Made by a program: the position numbers and the translations under genes. Shown here in pieces: positions 15,780-24,155 of a stretch of 55,600 bases of DNA. Location: positions 1 to 55,600 of the forward strand of contig DATFHX010000004.1 of the NCBI GenBank assembly GCA_035247945.1, in the 5' to 3' direction. Position 1 is the stretch's first letter. Each line of letters opens with the position of its first letter. The DNA comes from DATFHX01 sp035247945. Lineage in GTDB: Bacteria; Patescibacteriota; Saccharimonadia; Saccharimonadales; Saccharimonadaceae. The notes under the pieces were generated by a model. The model had not been told where the DNA came from. It searched no databases and saw nothing but the letters and a program-made list of their open reading frames with translations.

Positions 15780-16835
15780 ATGGCAAAACTATTCTATAAA
15801 GACAAGCCAATCATCGGTCTTGATATCAGCCAGACAGGCGTCAAGGTCATGGCGATTGATCCCAAGAAATGGGTAGTTCTTGGCTATGGTTCTGTCGACC
15901 TTGATCCAGCCAAGATGCAGACATCTCTTGAAGGCGAAGATAGCTACCTCGCTGATGGCATTCAGTCACTTCTTAAAGACAAATTGGTTGGCTCGCTACA
16001 TAGCGACCATACTGTTATTAGTGTGCCAACAAACCGTACTTTTTCCCGAACTTTCACTATCCCTCCAAAAGCTGAGGCAACCTTAGCAGACGCCGTTGAG
16101 ATTGAGGTTGATCAGTATATTCCAATCCCCATGAGCTCACTCTACGTCGACTACGAGATTATTGAACGCTCAAAAGACTCTCTCACAGTCATTATGTCCG
16201 CCGTTCCCCGTAAGCTTGTCGATAGCTGCATGAATGCTGCCATTGCTTCAGGCCTTCGCCCCATTATGATTGAACCTGGTATTAACTCAGTTGCCCGCGT
16301 ACTCGAAGCAACCGAAGAGGGACATCTCACAACCCTCATTGTTGATATTGGACCAGCAAGTACCGATATAGCCGTCCTCGCCGGTGGTGCTATCCGCGTT
16401 AGCGGTGGCCTGACTGTCGGCGGCAACACCTTTACACTCGATATCGCCAAGAAGCTCGGTGTTCCTCTCGAGAACGCACACCAGCTTAAGGTACTTAACG
16501 GTCTTAGCGCCGGTCCGCGTCAGGCCAAGATTACAGCCGCTCTCCAACCAAGTATCCAGCGAATCGTGACTGAAATTCGTAAAGTAATTCGCTACTATAA
16601 TGAACGACTCAGTGACGACCGTAAGCTGGAGCAAGTGCTCGTCGTTGGCGCAGGAAGTAATGTTCCGGGGATTGGTGACTACTTTACAAACGAACTCGTC
16701 ATGCCAGCACGCGTGGCAAGCCCTTGGCAGCGACTTGATTTTGGTAAACTCCCCCAGCCCGCAAAGCAGTTTCGTCCTCGCTACATCACGGCAGCAGGCC
16801 TTGCAAGCGTAGACTACGAGGAGATCTGGAAATGA
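15780..16835 (+). CDS. pilM: Type IV pilus assembly protein PilM
   Basis: 351 residues. An actin-like (ASKHA/FtsA-like) ATPase fold is shown by IIGLDISQTGVKVMAID at residues 11-27, VDIGPASTDIAVLAGG (about 190) and LVVGAGSNVPGIGDYF (about 290). PilM binds the N-terminus of PilN in the cytoplasm and links PilB/PilC to the envelope part of the machine. A TATACT box stands about 25 bases upstream of the ATG, so there may be an internal promoter. It overlaps pilN by four bases. Confidence 0.95.
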   Translation: MAKLFYKDKPIIGLDISQTGVKVMAIDPKKWVVLGYGSVDLDPAKMQTSLEGEDSYLADGIQSLLKDKLVGSLHSDHTVISVPTNRTFSRTFTIPPKAEATLADAVEIEVDQYIPIPMSSLYVDYEIIERSKDSLTVIMSAVPRKLVDSCMNAAIASGLRPIMIEPGINSVARVLEATEEGHLTTLIVDIGPASTDIAVLAGGAIRVSGGLTVGGNTFTLDIAKKLGVPLENAHQLKVLNGLSAGPRQAKITAALQPSIQRIVTEIRKVIRYYNERLSDDRKLEQVLVVGAGSNVPGIGDYFTNELVMPARVASPWQRLDFGKLPQPAKQFRPRYITAAGLASVDYEEIWK

Positions 16836-17383
16836 TAAATCTGCTTCCTCATGAAGATAAGCGGCAGATTCGTGCCGCACGGTCTAATACGCTCCTCCTT
16901 CGATATAACTTCCTTATTCTTGGCGTCGCTCTTATCGCCGCAGTCTCAATTGGTGGTGTCTACTTTTACTTGAATAACAGCAAGGTCGCATCCGAGGCAA
17001 CGATCGCAAGAAACAAAGAGCGAGCGAGCGGCTTCAACGATACTGCTAACGAAGCATCGACCTTCCGCGCTAATCTTGCAACCGCAAAACAGATCATGGA
17101 CCGGGAGGTCGTCTACACTAAAGTTGTACTCAAACTGGCAAAGTCGCTTCCTTCCGGTACTGTACTGCAATCGCTGAGTCTTGATGCATCAACCTTTGGC
17201 ACACCAACCGTCCTTATTGCAAAAACGAAGACTGCTAATGATGCGATTGCGCTTAAAGATGCCTTGCAAAAATCAGATATCTTTACTGATGTCCACTTCG
17301 ACAGTCTCGTTGCGCAGGATAATGGCCCGTACTTCTTTACCGCCAACTTCAATGTAACGTTTAAGAAGGATGCAGCGAAATGA
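16832..17383 (+). CDS. pilN: Type IV pilus assembly protein PilN
   Basis: 183 residues. The N-terminus MINLLPHEDKRQIRAAR carries the short PilM-binding motif (INLLP). One membrane helix spans about 25-50, followed by a coiled coil and an extracytoplasmic ferredoxin-like domain with LKLAKSLPSGTVLQSLSLD. This is the usual PilN layout. It overlaps pilM and pilO by four bases each. Confidence 0.92.
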   Translation: MINLLPHEDKRQIRAARSNTLLLRYNFLILGVALIAAVSIGGVYFYLNNSKVASEATIARNKERASGFNDTANEASTFRANLATAKQIMDREVVYTKVVLKLAKSLPSGTVLQSLSLDASTFGTPTVLIAKTKTANDAIALKDALQKSDIFTDVHFDSLVAQDNGPYFFTANFNVTFKKDAAK

Positions 17384-17994
17384 AATCAACGCCAATGACT
17401 GCGACTAAACTTCGTCTTATCCTCTCTTCGACACTCATTCTCATTGCAGTTGCAACTGCTGGTGCGTTTATTTATTTCTACGGCCCACTTCAAAGTTTTG
17501 CTGTTGAAGCAAACCACGCCTCTGTCGACGCTGCAGCGAGCGAAAATAACCTTGCAACGCTCCAAAAAGTGAAGGAATTCCTCGCTAAGAATTCGAGTGT
17601 AGTAGAACGCGCGCAGGAAATCGTCGCCGACAGTAAAAGCTACCAGTACCAGGATCAGATTATCACCGACCTTAATAAGTTTGCCAGCGCCAGCGGACTT
17701 AGTATTACGAATGTCGACTTTGCAGGTGCAAATCCCGTCGCACCCTCTACTTCGACCGGTTCGCAGCAGCAGACACAGGCAGCACAACCCGCTGCAAGTA
17801 GCCTCCGCTCTACCTCAGCAACCATCACACTTAAAACGCCTGTCGACTACAACGCCTACCTGAACTTCGTCCACGCTATTGAACAGAACCTTACAAAGAT
17901 GCAGATTTCCAAGCTCAGTCTTTCGCATGACGAAGCGGCCGGTGGCAATGCTATTATTAGTGAAGCATTAAAGATTGAGGTATACATAAAGTAG
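17380..17994 (+). CDS. pilO: Type IV pilus assembly protein PilO
   Basis: 204 residues. A membrane helix (about 10-32) is followed by a coiled coil (35-75, AASENNLATLQKVKEFLAKN) and a ferredoxin-like domain with ITDLNKFASASGLSITNVDF. A Ser/Gln/Thr-rich insertion occurs near 125-145. In its C-terminal part DYNAYLNFVHAIEQNLTKMQ is typical of PilO. With PilN it forms the heterodimer that aligns the pilus machine. Confidence 0.88.
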   Translation: MKSTPMTATKLRLILSSTLILIAVATAGAFIYFYGPLQSFAVEANHASVDAAASENNLATLQKVKEFLAKNSSVVERAQEIVADSKSYQYQDQIITDLNKFASASGLSITNVDFAGANPVAPSTSTGSQQQTQAAQPAASSLRSTSATITLKTPVDYNAYLNFVHAIEQNLTKMQISKLSLSHDEAAGGNAIISEALKIEVYIK

Positions 17995-17999
17995 GCATC

Positions 18000-18290
18000 A
18001 TGAAAAACAGCAATCTTTCTCTTAATTCAATCAAGCATTCGGTTGTATATACACTCCATCGTTTTCATGTCATCTTATTCGTGATTATTGTTATTGGTGG
18101 ACTTGCTGCTGTCGTCTTTGCGCTTAATACTATTCTCGTCGTCTCAAGCACTCCAGATGGCTATGCGTCTTCAAGTAATAACGATACCTTTGATTCGCAG
18201 ACCATCGACCGCATCAAGACGCTTCGCCAGCCAGGTGAAGGAGGTCAACCACTTGACCTAAGTGGCAGATCTAATCCATTTGTTGAGTAG
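18000..18290 (+). CDS. Small single-span membrane protein at the end of the pil operon
   Basis: 96 residues: a basic N-terminus, one transmembrane helix (about 20-48, VILFVIIVIGGLAAVVFALN) and a short outside tail ending in LDLSGRSNPFVE. It occupies the place where pilP lies in diderm bacteria, but it lacks the PilP domain and there is no sign of an outer membrane or PilQ. It may be a pilus accessory protein. The start is five bases after pilO. Confidence 0.7.
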   Translation: MKNSNLSLNSIKHSVVYTLHRFHVILFVIIVIGGLAAVVFALNTILVVSSTPDGYASSSNNDTFDSQTIDRIKTLRQPGEGGQPLDLSGRSNPFVE

Positions 18291-18317
18291 TCGGTATAAA
18301 ACGTTTATACTAAAAAC

Positions 18318-18899
18318 ATGTTAATAAACGGATCCCGCCTGATAGACGCGCCCGTCATGGGACTGCAGACAGGTACAGAACTTGCCCGCACTAGCCTTGC
18401 CGTTATTGATCCCCGCACTCTTGAAATTGTTGCGTATGAGATTACCGGCCCCCTTCTTGATATGCATCCATCCCTTCTCCGTATCGCGGATGTCCGAGAA
18501 TTCAGTGACATTGGACTTATCGTCGATAGCAGTGATGAGTTCGTTTCACCGGATGACATTATTAAGCTCGGCGAAGTATATCGCCTTCACTTCGACCCAA
18601 TCGGCATGAAGGTCGTCGACGAAAAACGACATAAGCTTGGAAAAGTGACTGGATATACAATCGATACGACTGGGTTTGTTGTTCAACAACTTAACGTCAA
18701 GCGGCCATTATTCTACACTCTGGGAGATCCTGAGCTTCTTATCCACCGCACCCAGATTACTGCGATTAATGATACCGAGATCGTCGTTCATTCACGCGCC
18801 AAGCTTCCCGAACCTGTTATGCAGTCGGTTCGTGGTGCGTACCAGAATCCATTTCGTAAATCAGCGCAAGCTGAGCACATCGACTCACGCCACGACTAA
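18318..18899 (+). CDS. PRC-barrel domain protein
   Basis: 193 residues. Two PRC-barrel-like modules are suggested: LARTSLAVIDPRTLEIVAYE near the N-terminus and DEKRHKLGKVTGYTIDTTGF (about residues 98-117) followed by FVVQQLNVKRP, the most characteristic portion. PRC-barrels are small beta-barrels found in RimM and in photosynthetic or sporulation proteins; the role of stand-alone copies is poorly known. A TATACT box (18306-18311) ends six bases before the ATG, predicting a leaderless mRNA separate from the pil operon. The 3' end overlaps convergent recX by four bases. Confidence 0.78.
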   Translation: MLINGSRLIDAPVMGLQTGTELARTSLAVIDPRTLEIVAYEITGPLLDMHPSLLRIADVREFSDIGLIVDSSDEFVSPDDIIKLGEVYRLHFDPIGMKVVDEKRHKLGKVTGYTIDTTGFVVQQLNVKRPLFYTLGDPELLIHRTQITAINDTEIVVHSRAKLPEPVMQSVRGAYQNPFRKSAQAEHIDSRHD

Positions 18900-19531
18900 T
18901 CGTCGGCCGCGAGTGCCTGTTTAATATCGTCGTACCCAAACCCCTGACGAGCGAGGTATTGCATGAATTTCTGCTCATCCGGATAACGAGCTCTTTTCTT
19001 GGCGATGATCTTCTGAAGCTCCGAAGCGTCATCTCGGTCACTCTCAGAGAGAAGTCGCCCGATAATGCCCCCTTCCACACCCTTAGCACGTAATTCGGCC
19101 TGCAGCTTCCGTTGACTCGCTCCTTTTGCAAGGTTACGATTCTCGATCCAATACCGAGCAAACTTCTCATCGTCGATATACCCTTTCTCGACGAGACGGT
19201 CAAAAACTCGGGATGTAATAGCTGGACTTACCCCTTTCTTTACGCCACCTGTTTTTGTCCTGGTATCGCGCGTTTTTCGGTAGAGATAGTCTCGCACCTC
19301 TTTACCTGAGTGTGGGCGCATGAGGCAGTATTCAAGTGCACGGGCATACACTTTTCCAAACTGGCTTTCCGTCTCAAGCGCAATCAGTTCTTCCTCGGTA
19401 TACTCTTTTCCAATCTTTATTCCCAATTCAGCATACTGAAAAAGATCAAGACTAAAACGGTACACACCATCCACCATAACGTTGATGCGGTTCTTGTCTT
19501 TTTGCTGAGCGGAAATTCCAGTTATCTTCAT
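18896..19531 (-). CDS. recX: Regulatory protein RecX
   Basis: 211 residues. Tandem three-helix repeats are visible: ARALEYCLMRPHSGKEVRDY, RVFDRLVEKGYIDDEKFARY with the typical hallmark GYIDDEKFA, and GIIGRLLSESDRDDASELQ. An N-terminal extension (1-60) reads MKITGISAQQKDKNRINVMV, usual in Gram-positive-type RecX. RecX binds RecA filaments and limits their growth. It lies downstream of recA across a short gap that holds a hairpin, an arrangement known from other bacteria in which readthrough sets the RecX level. Confidence 0.93.
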   Translation of the reverse strand: MKITGISAQQKDKNRINVMVDGVYRFSLDLFQYAELGIKIGKEYTEEELIALETESQFGKVYARALEYCLMRPHSGKEVRDYLYRKTRDTRTKTGGVKKGVSPAITSRVFDRLVEKGYIDDEKFARYWIENRNLAKGASQRKLQAELRAKGVEGGIIGRLLSESDRDDASELQKIIAKKRARYPDEQKFMQYLARQGFGYDDIKQALAADD

Positions 19532-19543
19532 TTCGAGATAGAA

Positions 19544-19570
19544 AAGAGTCGCCGTAGGCCAGCGACTCTT
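19544..19570 (-). terminator. Terminator/attenuator between recA and recX
   Basis: Arms AAGAGTCGC (19544-19552) and GCGACTCTT (19562-19570) form a perfect 9-bp stem; on the minus strand a T-rich tract follows. It should terminate most recA transcripts and let only some through to recX. Confidence 0.75.
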
Positions 19571-19584
19571 CTTCCTTTCAAGAA

Positions 19585-20622
19585 CTAGGCGTCCTGTTCT
19601 GCAACCTTAGCGCGAACTTTTTCATCGATCTCTTTTAGAACATCTGGATGTTCCTTAAGGTAGGTCTTCGATGCTTCGCGGCCTTGGCCAATCTTCGCGT
19701 CGTTGTAATCAAACCATGCGCCCGACTTCCCTACAACCCCATGTTGAACGGCGAGGTCAAGGACGTCACCGGTAGTGCTAATTCCTTCGTTGTACATGAT
19801 GTCGAATTCAGCAACACGGAACGGAGGGGCAATCTTGTTCTTTACAACCTTCACTTTCGTGCGGTTACCAACAATATCTTCACCGACTTTAATCTGGCCA
19901 GTACGGCGAATATCCATACGAAGGGATGCATAGAATTTTAGCGCGTTACCACCAGTTGTGGTTTCTGGATTACCAAACATAACGCCGATTTTCATACGGA
20001 TCTGGTTAATGAAGATGACGGTTGTCTTACTCTTGTTGATGATACCCGTAAGCTTACGAAGTGCCTGGCTCATAAGGCGAGCCTGGAGTCCCATGTGGCT
20101 ATCTCCCATGTCACCGTCGATTTCAGCCTGCGGCACAAGTGCAGCCACACTGTCGACAATAACGAGGTCGACTGCGTTTGAGCGCACGAGCGTTTCAGCG
20201 ATCTCAAGTGCTTGCTCACCGTTATCTGGCTGCGAAACAAGAAGGTTGTCGGTATCAACACCAAGACGACGTGCATACGCTGGATCAAGGGCGTGCTCAG
20301 CATCGATGAATGCAGCCGTCCCACCCGCTTTTTGCACTTCGGCGATTGCGTGAAGTGTTAAGGTTGTCTTACCTGAACTCTCAGGACCATAGATCTCGAT
20401 GATACGACCCTTAGGGTAACCACCACCGAGCGCTAGATCAAGACTGAGCGCTCCACTTGGAATAAGTTCCACATCCACCTTATGCGCATCACCAAGTTTC
20501 ATAATCGAACCATCACCGAACTGCTTCGTGATTTGGTCCATAGCAAGTCCAAGTGCTTTTAATTTACCCTCGTTCGTTGAGGATTTCTCTGCCATCTCTG
20601 GTTTTTCAGCTTTTTTAGCCAC
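19585..20622 (-). CDS. recA: Recombinase RecA
   Basis: 345 residues, normal length. Walker A GPESSGKTT (about residue 74), Walker B LVIVDSVAALVPQ, the allosteric glutamine segment TVIFINQIR and the DNA-binding loops (MGLQARLMSQALRKL; GVMFGNPETTTGGNALKFYA) are all intact. The N-terminus carries an extra Lys/Glu/Ala-rich lead of about 20 residues. The start codon is GTG, preceded by AGAGAGAGGG. RecA performs strand exchange in recombination and repair. No LexA-type box was recognised upstream. Confidence 0.98.
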   Translation of the reverse strand: MAKKAEKPEMAEKSSTNEGKLKALGLAMDQITKQFGDGSIMKLGDAHKVDVELIPSGALSLDLALGGGYPKGRIIEIYGPESSGKTTLTLHAIAEVQKAGGTAAFIDAEHALDPAYARRLGVDTDNLLVSQPDNGEQALEIAETLVRSNAVDLVIVDSVAALVPQAEIDGDMGDSHMGLQARLMSQALRKLTGIINKSKTTVIFINQIRMKIGVMFGNPETTTGGNALKFYASLRMDIRRTGQIKVGEDIVGNRTKVKVVKNKIAPPFRVAEFDIMYNEGISTTGDVLDLAVQHGVVGKSGAWFDYNDAKIGQGREASKTYLKEHPDVLKEIDEKVRAKVAEQDA

Positions 20623-20692
20623 GTTTAATCCCTCTCTCTTTAACTCCTCTTATTATACGTCAAACCACACACTATTTGCTATAATGATAGTA

Positions 20693-21088
20693 ATGAAACG
20701 ATCTCAATCTGGATTCACCGTCATCGAAATTATCCTCGTCGTCCTATTTCTTGCGACTGCAGCAACCGTCCTCTTCATTCAACGAAGTAACCTCGCTGCA
20801 GCTGAACGCGACACGCAGCGTAAAACTGCTATTAATGCAATGTACTACGACCTCCAGGAGGTATTCTTTGCCAAGAATGGCTACTACCCTGCTACTATCG
20901 ACGAGAAGAATCTTACCGCCATGGATCCAGCACTATTTAAAGATCCTAATGGCGTAAAGATTGGCGACGAAGCAAGTGAATATCGCTATGAAACGACCGG
21001 TTGCGACAATGACAAATGTAAAGGCTTTACACTTCGGGCTAATCTTGAAAAAGAAGACGATTTCGTTAAATCAAGTAGCGATAAGTAG
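20693..21088 (+). CDS. Type IV pilin-like protein (pseudopilin)
   Basis: 131 residues from the ATG at 20693; a start at 20684 adds three residues. The N-terminus MKRSQSGFTVIEIILVVLFL has the prepilin peptidase site (G/F), the conserved Glu five residues after cleavage and the hydrophobic alpha-1 helix. The rest, with ARRDTQRKTA-like YYDLQEVFFAKNGYYPA, is usual for pseudopilins, and the end has a CDNDKCKG pair of cysteines. TATAAT at 20680-20685 leaves only seven bases before this ATG, so the message is probably leaderless. It is unlinked to the pil operon. Confidence 0.85.
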   Translation: MKRSQSGFTVIEIILVVLFLATAATVLFIQRSNLAAAERDTQRKTAINAMYYDLQEVFFAKNGYYPATIDEKNLTAMDPALFKDPNGVKIGDEASEYRYETTGCDNDKCKGFTLRANLEKEDDFVKSSSDK

Positions 21089-21110
21089 AACTTTTACCTT
21101 GAACTTAAAT

Positions 21111-21136
21111 AAAAGCCCCAATTCGGGGCTTTTATT
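21111..21136 (+). terminator. Terminator of the pseudopilin gene
   Basis: AAAAGCCCC (21111-21119), loop AATTC, GGGGCTTTT (21125-21133), then TATT. Confidence 0.85.
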
Positions 21137-21160
21137 ATCTATTACGTATTCAACAAGAAT

Positions 21161-21421
21161 TTAGCTCTTGCCTCGTCCCTTAAATAGGCGCATTACCCAG
21201 ATTGCAATCACTGCACCGAGGAGTGCAACTAAGAAGCTCCAGATATTAAAGCCGGTGATTCCCGAGCCGCCGAACATTTCGACGATGAAACCACCAATTA
21301 ATGCACCAATAATACCGACAATGATATTACCAAGAAGTCCCTGCTCCTTATTGTTCCCCATGATCATAGAGGCAACCCAACCTGCCAGTCCACCTAATAT
21401 GATCCATCCAATGAGTCCCAT
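21161..21421 (-). CDS. GlsB/YeaQ/YmgE-family membrane protein
   Basis: 86 residues from the ATG that follows GTAGGAGGTACT; a longer frame upstream to 21484 lacks a ribosome site. The sequence MGLIGWIILGGLAGWVASMI, GNIIVGIIGALIGGFIVEMF and SFLVALLGAVIAIWVMRLF gives three glycine-zipper membrane helices, typical of the small stress-related 'transglycosylase-associated' family. Biochemical function is not established for the family. Confidence 0.9.
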   Translation of the reverse strand: MGLIGWIILGGLAGWVASMIMGNNKEQGLLGNIIVGIIGALIGGFIVEMFGGSGITGFNIWSFLVALLGAVIAIWVMRLFKGRGKS

Positions 21422-21490
21422 AGTACCTCCTACTACAAGTTTAATTGTATTTTCAGTATACAGCACATACCGCTTACGACTCAATATCTA

Positions 21491-21517
21491 AAAAACAGAG
21501 GTCGTACCTCTGTTTTT
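21491..21517. terminator. Hairpin terminator
   Basis: AAAAACAGAGGT, loop CGT, ACCTCTGTTTTT. It lies just upstream of the GlsB-like gene and after the PH-domain gene (minus strand), which it terminates. Confidence 0.8.
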
Positions 21518-21532
21518 ATTTAGATAGTCCAT

Positions 21533-22309
21533 CTAGTCGTTAAGGACAGGGCGCCCATTTTTGAAGGCTTCAACCGCATCGTTAAGGACGGCGATCTGGC
21601 GCTTAGGATCAGCAACGTAGTTGAACCGATACGTCGTCTCATCTCCTTCAGTACTAAGACGAATTGATCCATAGTTAAACATAGTCTGTAAGATACCCTG
21701 CTGACGGAAGCTTGCATCCTCAATATTCTGAAGACTCACCGTCTGCTCGTGGCGAGCAAAGAGACTTACTTGAATCTCTTGGATTACACTCTCATTAGTG
21801 AGGAAAAATTTATTATTTTGATATACCCATACATGGATGTAACAGAGCACTCCAATAAGAAGGATAACGAGAAGGCCACCGAAGAATAGTGGAGGACCAA
21901 TTGTTGTTATATCGATCATACCAGGAGTTGCAATAGAGTCGAGAATCGGCTGAAGATTGGCAAGGAGGGCAATGATGAGTGCGATAACGAGTATTCCAAG
22001 GCCAATGGGCGCGAAGAGTCCAATTGGGTGGCGCTGCACCATGTTGATGACAAACTCTGCAGGGCTGAGGTTTAGATTCGGAAATGCTTTAACCGACTCC
22101 TCATGTCGCCGCTTGGTGTCTTCCGAGAGAGGAATCTCTGCAGGCTCAGGTGCACGGCTAATATGGACATATTGCGGTGGTGCTTGCTGCTCCTGTTGAC
22201 CACTTGCGGGAGGTGCGTAGTAAAGTGGCCGACCCTGAGTATCATAGGCCGCAGGCTGTGGCGGAGTTGGAGTCGTTTGAGGCTGCTGGTCTTGCGGCGT
22301 TTCGTTCAT
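21533..22309 (-). CDS. Membrane protein with bacterial PH domain (YdbS/YdbT type)
   Basis: 258 residues. A Pro/Gln-rich cytoplasmic lead (1-60) precedes two transmembrane helices (about 100-120 and 138-160). The C-terminal 90 residues form a bPH2 domain: NNKFFLTNESVIQEIQVSLF, then HEQTVSLQNIEDASFRQQGI and NYGSIRLSTEGDETTYRF, the standard 'DUF304' pattern. Such proteins are membrane-associated, with poorly known ligands. It stands alone. Confidence 0.87.
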   Translation of the reverse strand: MNETPQDQQPQTTPTPPQPAAYDTQGRPLYYAPPASGQQEQQAPPQYVHISRAPEPAEIPLSEDTKRRHEESVKAFPNLNLSPAEFVINMVQRHPIGLFAPIGLGILVIALIIALLANLQPILDSIATPGMIDITTIGPPLFFGGLLVILLIGVLCYIHVWVYQNNKFFLTNESVIQEIQVSLFARHEQTVSLQNIEDASFRQQGILQTMFNYGSIRLSTEGDETTYRFNYVADPKRQIAVLNDAVEAFKNGRPVLND

Positions 22310-22362
22310 ACCTAACAGTATACCAAAGTAACCCTTTACAGGCTACCGGAACCATTTGCCTA

Positions 22363-23379
22363 CTATTCCGCTGTCGGACGGTCTTTACCGAGGTGCTTAT
22401 ATGCCTTTGGCGTCACACGACGCCCTCTTGGAGTACGTTCGATAAAACCAAGTTGGAGTAGGTATGGTTCGTAGAAATCTTCGATCGTTGTCGCCTCATC
22501 TCCCGTAAGTGCAGCAATCGTATTAAGGCCTACCGGATTATCTCCGTAGTTCTCAATCATGCTGATGAGGAGGTGGCGGTCAGCAGGATCCAGTCCAAGC
22601 TCATCCACTTCCATCATTTCAAGTGCACGGTTTGTTGTAGGAACATCGATAATACCATCACCATTTACATCGGCGTAGTCGCGAACACGCTTCAAGAGAC
22701 GGTTGGCAATACGTGGAGTGAGTCGTGCTCGAGTAGATAACAACTCGGATGATTCAGGGTGAATCTTGCTCTCTAGAATGTTGGCAGCGCGTGTAATAAT
22801 TTGCGCGATCTCATCTGGTGTATAGAATTCAAGCCGATGAATATGACCAAATCGATCTCGAAGCGGTGCCGCAAGTGCGCCAGTACGAGTTGTAGCTCCG
22901 ATGACCGTAAACTTTGGAAGATCCAAACGAACACTTCGGGCCGCCGGCCCTTTTCCGATCACGATATCGAGCTTGAAGTCTTCCATAGCGCTATAGAGCA
23001 CCTCTTCAACCGTACGGCTTAGACGGTGGATTTCATCAATAAAGAGGACATCCCCATCTGCGAGGTTAGTAAGAATACTCGCCAGGTCCCCCGCACGTTC
23101 AATCGCAGGTCCCGCTGTAACACGAAGACCGGCACCCATTTCATTAGCGATAACTGCGGCCATGGTCGTTTTGCCGAGACCTGGAGGGCCGTAAAGGAGC
23201 ACGTGGTCGATAGGCTCACCACGCTTTTTTGCTGCATCGATTGCAAGCCCAAGATTTTTCTTGAGACGCTCTTGACCTATATATTCAGAGAAACGCTGCG
23301 GGCGCAGTGTTATTTCTATTTGCTGTTCGTCCACATCATCGTCGTGCGAACTGGTATCTATGATGCGTTGGACTGCCAT
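22363..23379 (-). CDS. ruvB: Holliday junction branch migration ATPase RuvB
   Basis: 338 residues. Walker A LLYGPPGLGKTT (about residue 62), Walker B VLFIDEIHR, sensor 1 IGATTRTGAL, the arginine finger region APLRDRFG and the C-terminal winged helix ending in GFIERTPRGRRVT are complete. RuvB forms hexameric motors on RuvA-bound junctions. ruvA and ruvC are elsewhere in this window, each alone. TATAAT lies eight bases before the ATG on the minus strand, so the message is probably leaderless. Confidence 0.98.
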   Translation of the reverse strand: MAVQRIIDTSSHDDDVDEQQIEITLRPQRFSEYIGQERLKKNLGLAIDAAKKRGEPIDHVLLYGPPGLGKTTMAAVIANEMGAGLRVTAGPAIERAGDLASILTNLADGDVLFIDEIHRLSRTVEEVLYSAMEDFKLDIVIGKGPAARSVRLDLPKFTVIGATTRTGALAAPLRDRFGHIHRLEFYTPDEIAQIITRAANILESKIHPESSELLSTRARLTPRIANRLLKRVRDYADVNGDGIIDVPTTNRALEMMEVDELGLDPADRHLLISMIENYGDNPVGLNTIAALTGDEATTIEDFYEPYLLQLGFIERTPRGRRVTPKAYKHLGKDRPTAE

Positions 23380-23423
23380 TTAACTTTATTATAACAGATA
23401 GGAGATGTCTGGATGATGCATGC

Positions 23424-23993
23424 TTACTCAGTTTTCTTTGAAATCTCTTCGCTTACAAGATCGCGAAGAACAGCGGCTTTAGTTTTTCCAGTTTTGAGTG
23501 AAGCCCATCTCAGGTAGTTGTATATCTTGCGGTCAATAAAGAAGTTGAAACGCATATCCTTGACCTTCACATCATTATCCTTCAGAAACCTCTCTACAGT
23601 AGTTTCAACATCCTCTGGTGTATATTTTGCATATTCGACACCAGCTTCAATTCCACTCGCGAAGAACGATTTCTCTACCCCTTCACGATTCAATACCAGT
23701 ATAGGTTTTTTCATACTTACAGCAAGCGCAACCTGATAGCCGACACTAAAGCTCGGGGTGCTAGTCTCTGCTATCACAACGTCTGCTCTATTAATCGCCT
23801 CGACGCTATCTTGGTAAAGAACAGACCAATCAGTCTCCTTAAAGTCCTTCCCACCTTTTTGAGAATTATAGCTCTCGTCAACCCAGTCATCGGCTAGTTC
23901 ATAACCACTTTTGCGAATGACCTTAACCAACGTACGTAAGTGCTCGATGTGCTTCGTTATTTCATACCTAGACCCAACAAGGTGTACCAGCAT
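23424..23993 (-). CDS. DNPH1/deoxyribosyltransferase-like domain fused to ribbon-helix-helix (copy 1)
   Basis: 189 residues. Residues 1-135 look like the nucleoside 2-deoxyribosyltransferase/DNPH1 (Rcl) fold: MLVHLVGS strand, a variable loop, ADVVIAETSTPSFSVGYQVA (about 78-97) and KKPILVLNR. DNPH1-type enzymes have G-V-G-Y-E here, with the Glu catalytic; this protein has Gln. Residues 142-189 resemble a CopG-like RHH DNA-binding domain: MRFNFFIDRKIYNYL, then KTGKTKAAVLRDLV. It is divergent from the methyltransferase and three paralogues. AAGGAACC serves as ribosome site. Inference: a DNA-binding regulator with a nucleotide-sensing domain, perhaps no enzyme. Confidence 0.8.
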   Translation of the reverse strand: MLVHLVGSRYEITKHIEHLRTLVKVIRKSGYELADDWVDESYNSQKGGKDFKETDWSVLYQDSVEAINRADVVIAETSTPSFSVGYQVALAVSMKKPILVLNREGVEKSFFASGIEAGVEYAKYTPEDVETTVERFLKDNDVKVKDMRFNFFIDRKIYNYLRWASLKTGKTKAAVLRDLVSEEISKKTE

Positions 23994-24099
23994 TTTAGGT
24001 TCCTTTCGCTTAGCTTTTCTCTAGGATAACACATTTTCACTCTGTAAAGTGCATTTTCGTCGATATTATTGTATAATAATCGCAGTCCATTTAGAATGT

Positions 24100-24116
24100 T
24101 ACACATAATATGTGTA
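24100..24116. promoter_or_regulatory. Inverted repeat, possible RHH operator
   Basis: TACACAT-AAT-ATGTGTA, a perfect 7-base dyad in the divergent region between the first fusion gene and the methyltransferase. The 11-base half AATATGTGTAT recurs at 27351-27361, before the related gene at 27394. Confidence 0.45.
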
Positions 24117-24155
24117 TGTACGTATCTACTAAACACAGTTCAAACAATACTAATT

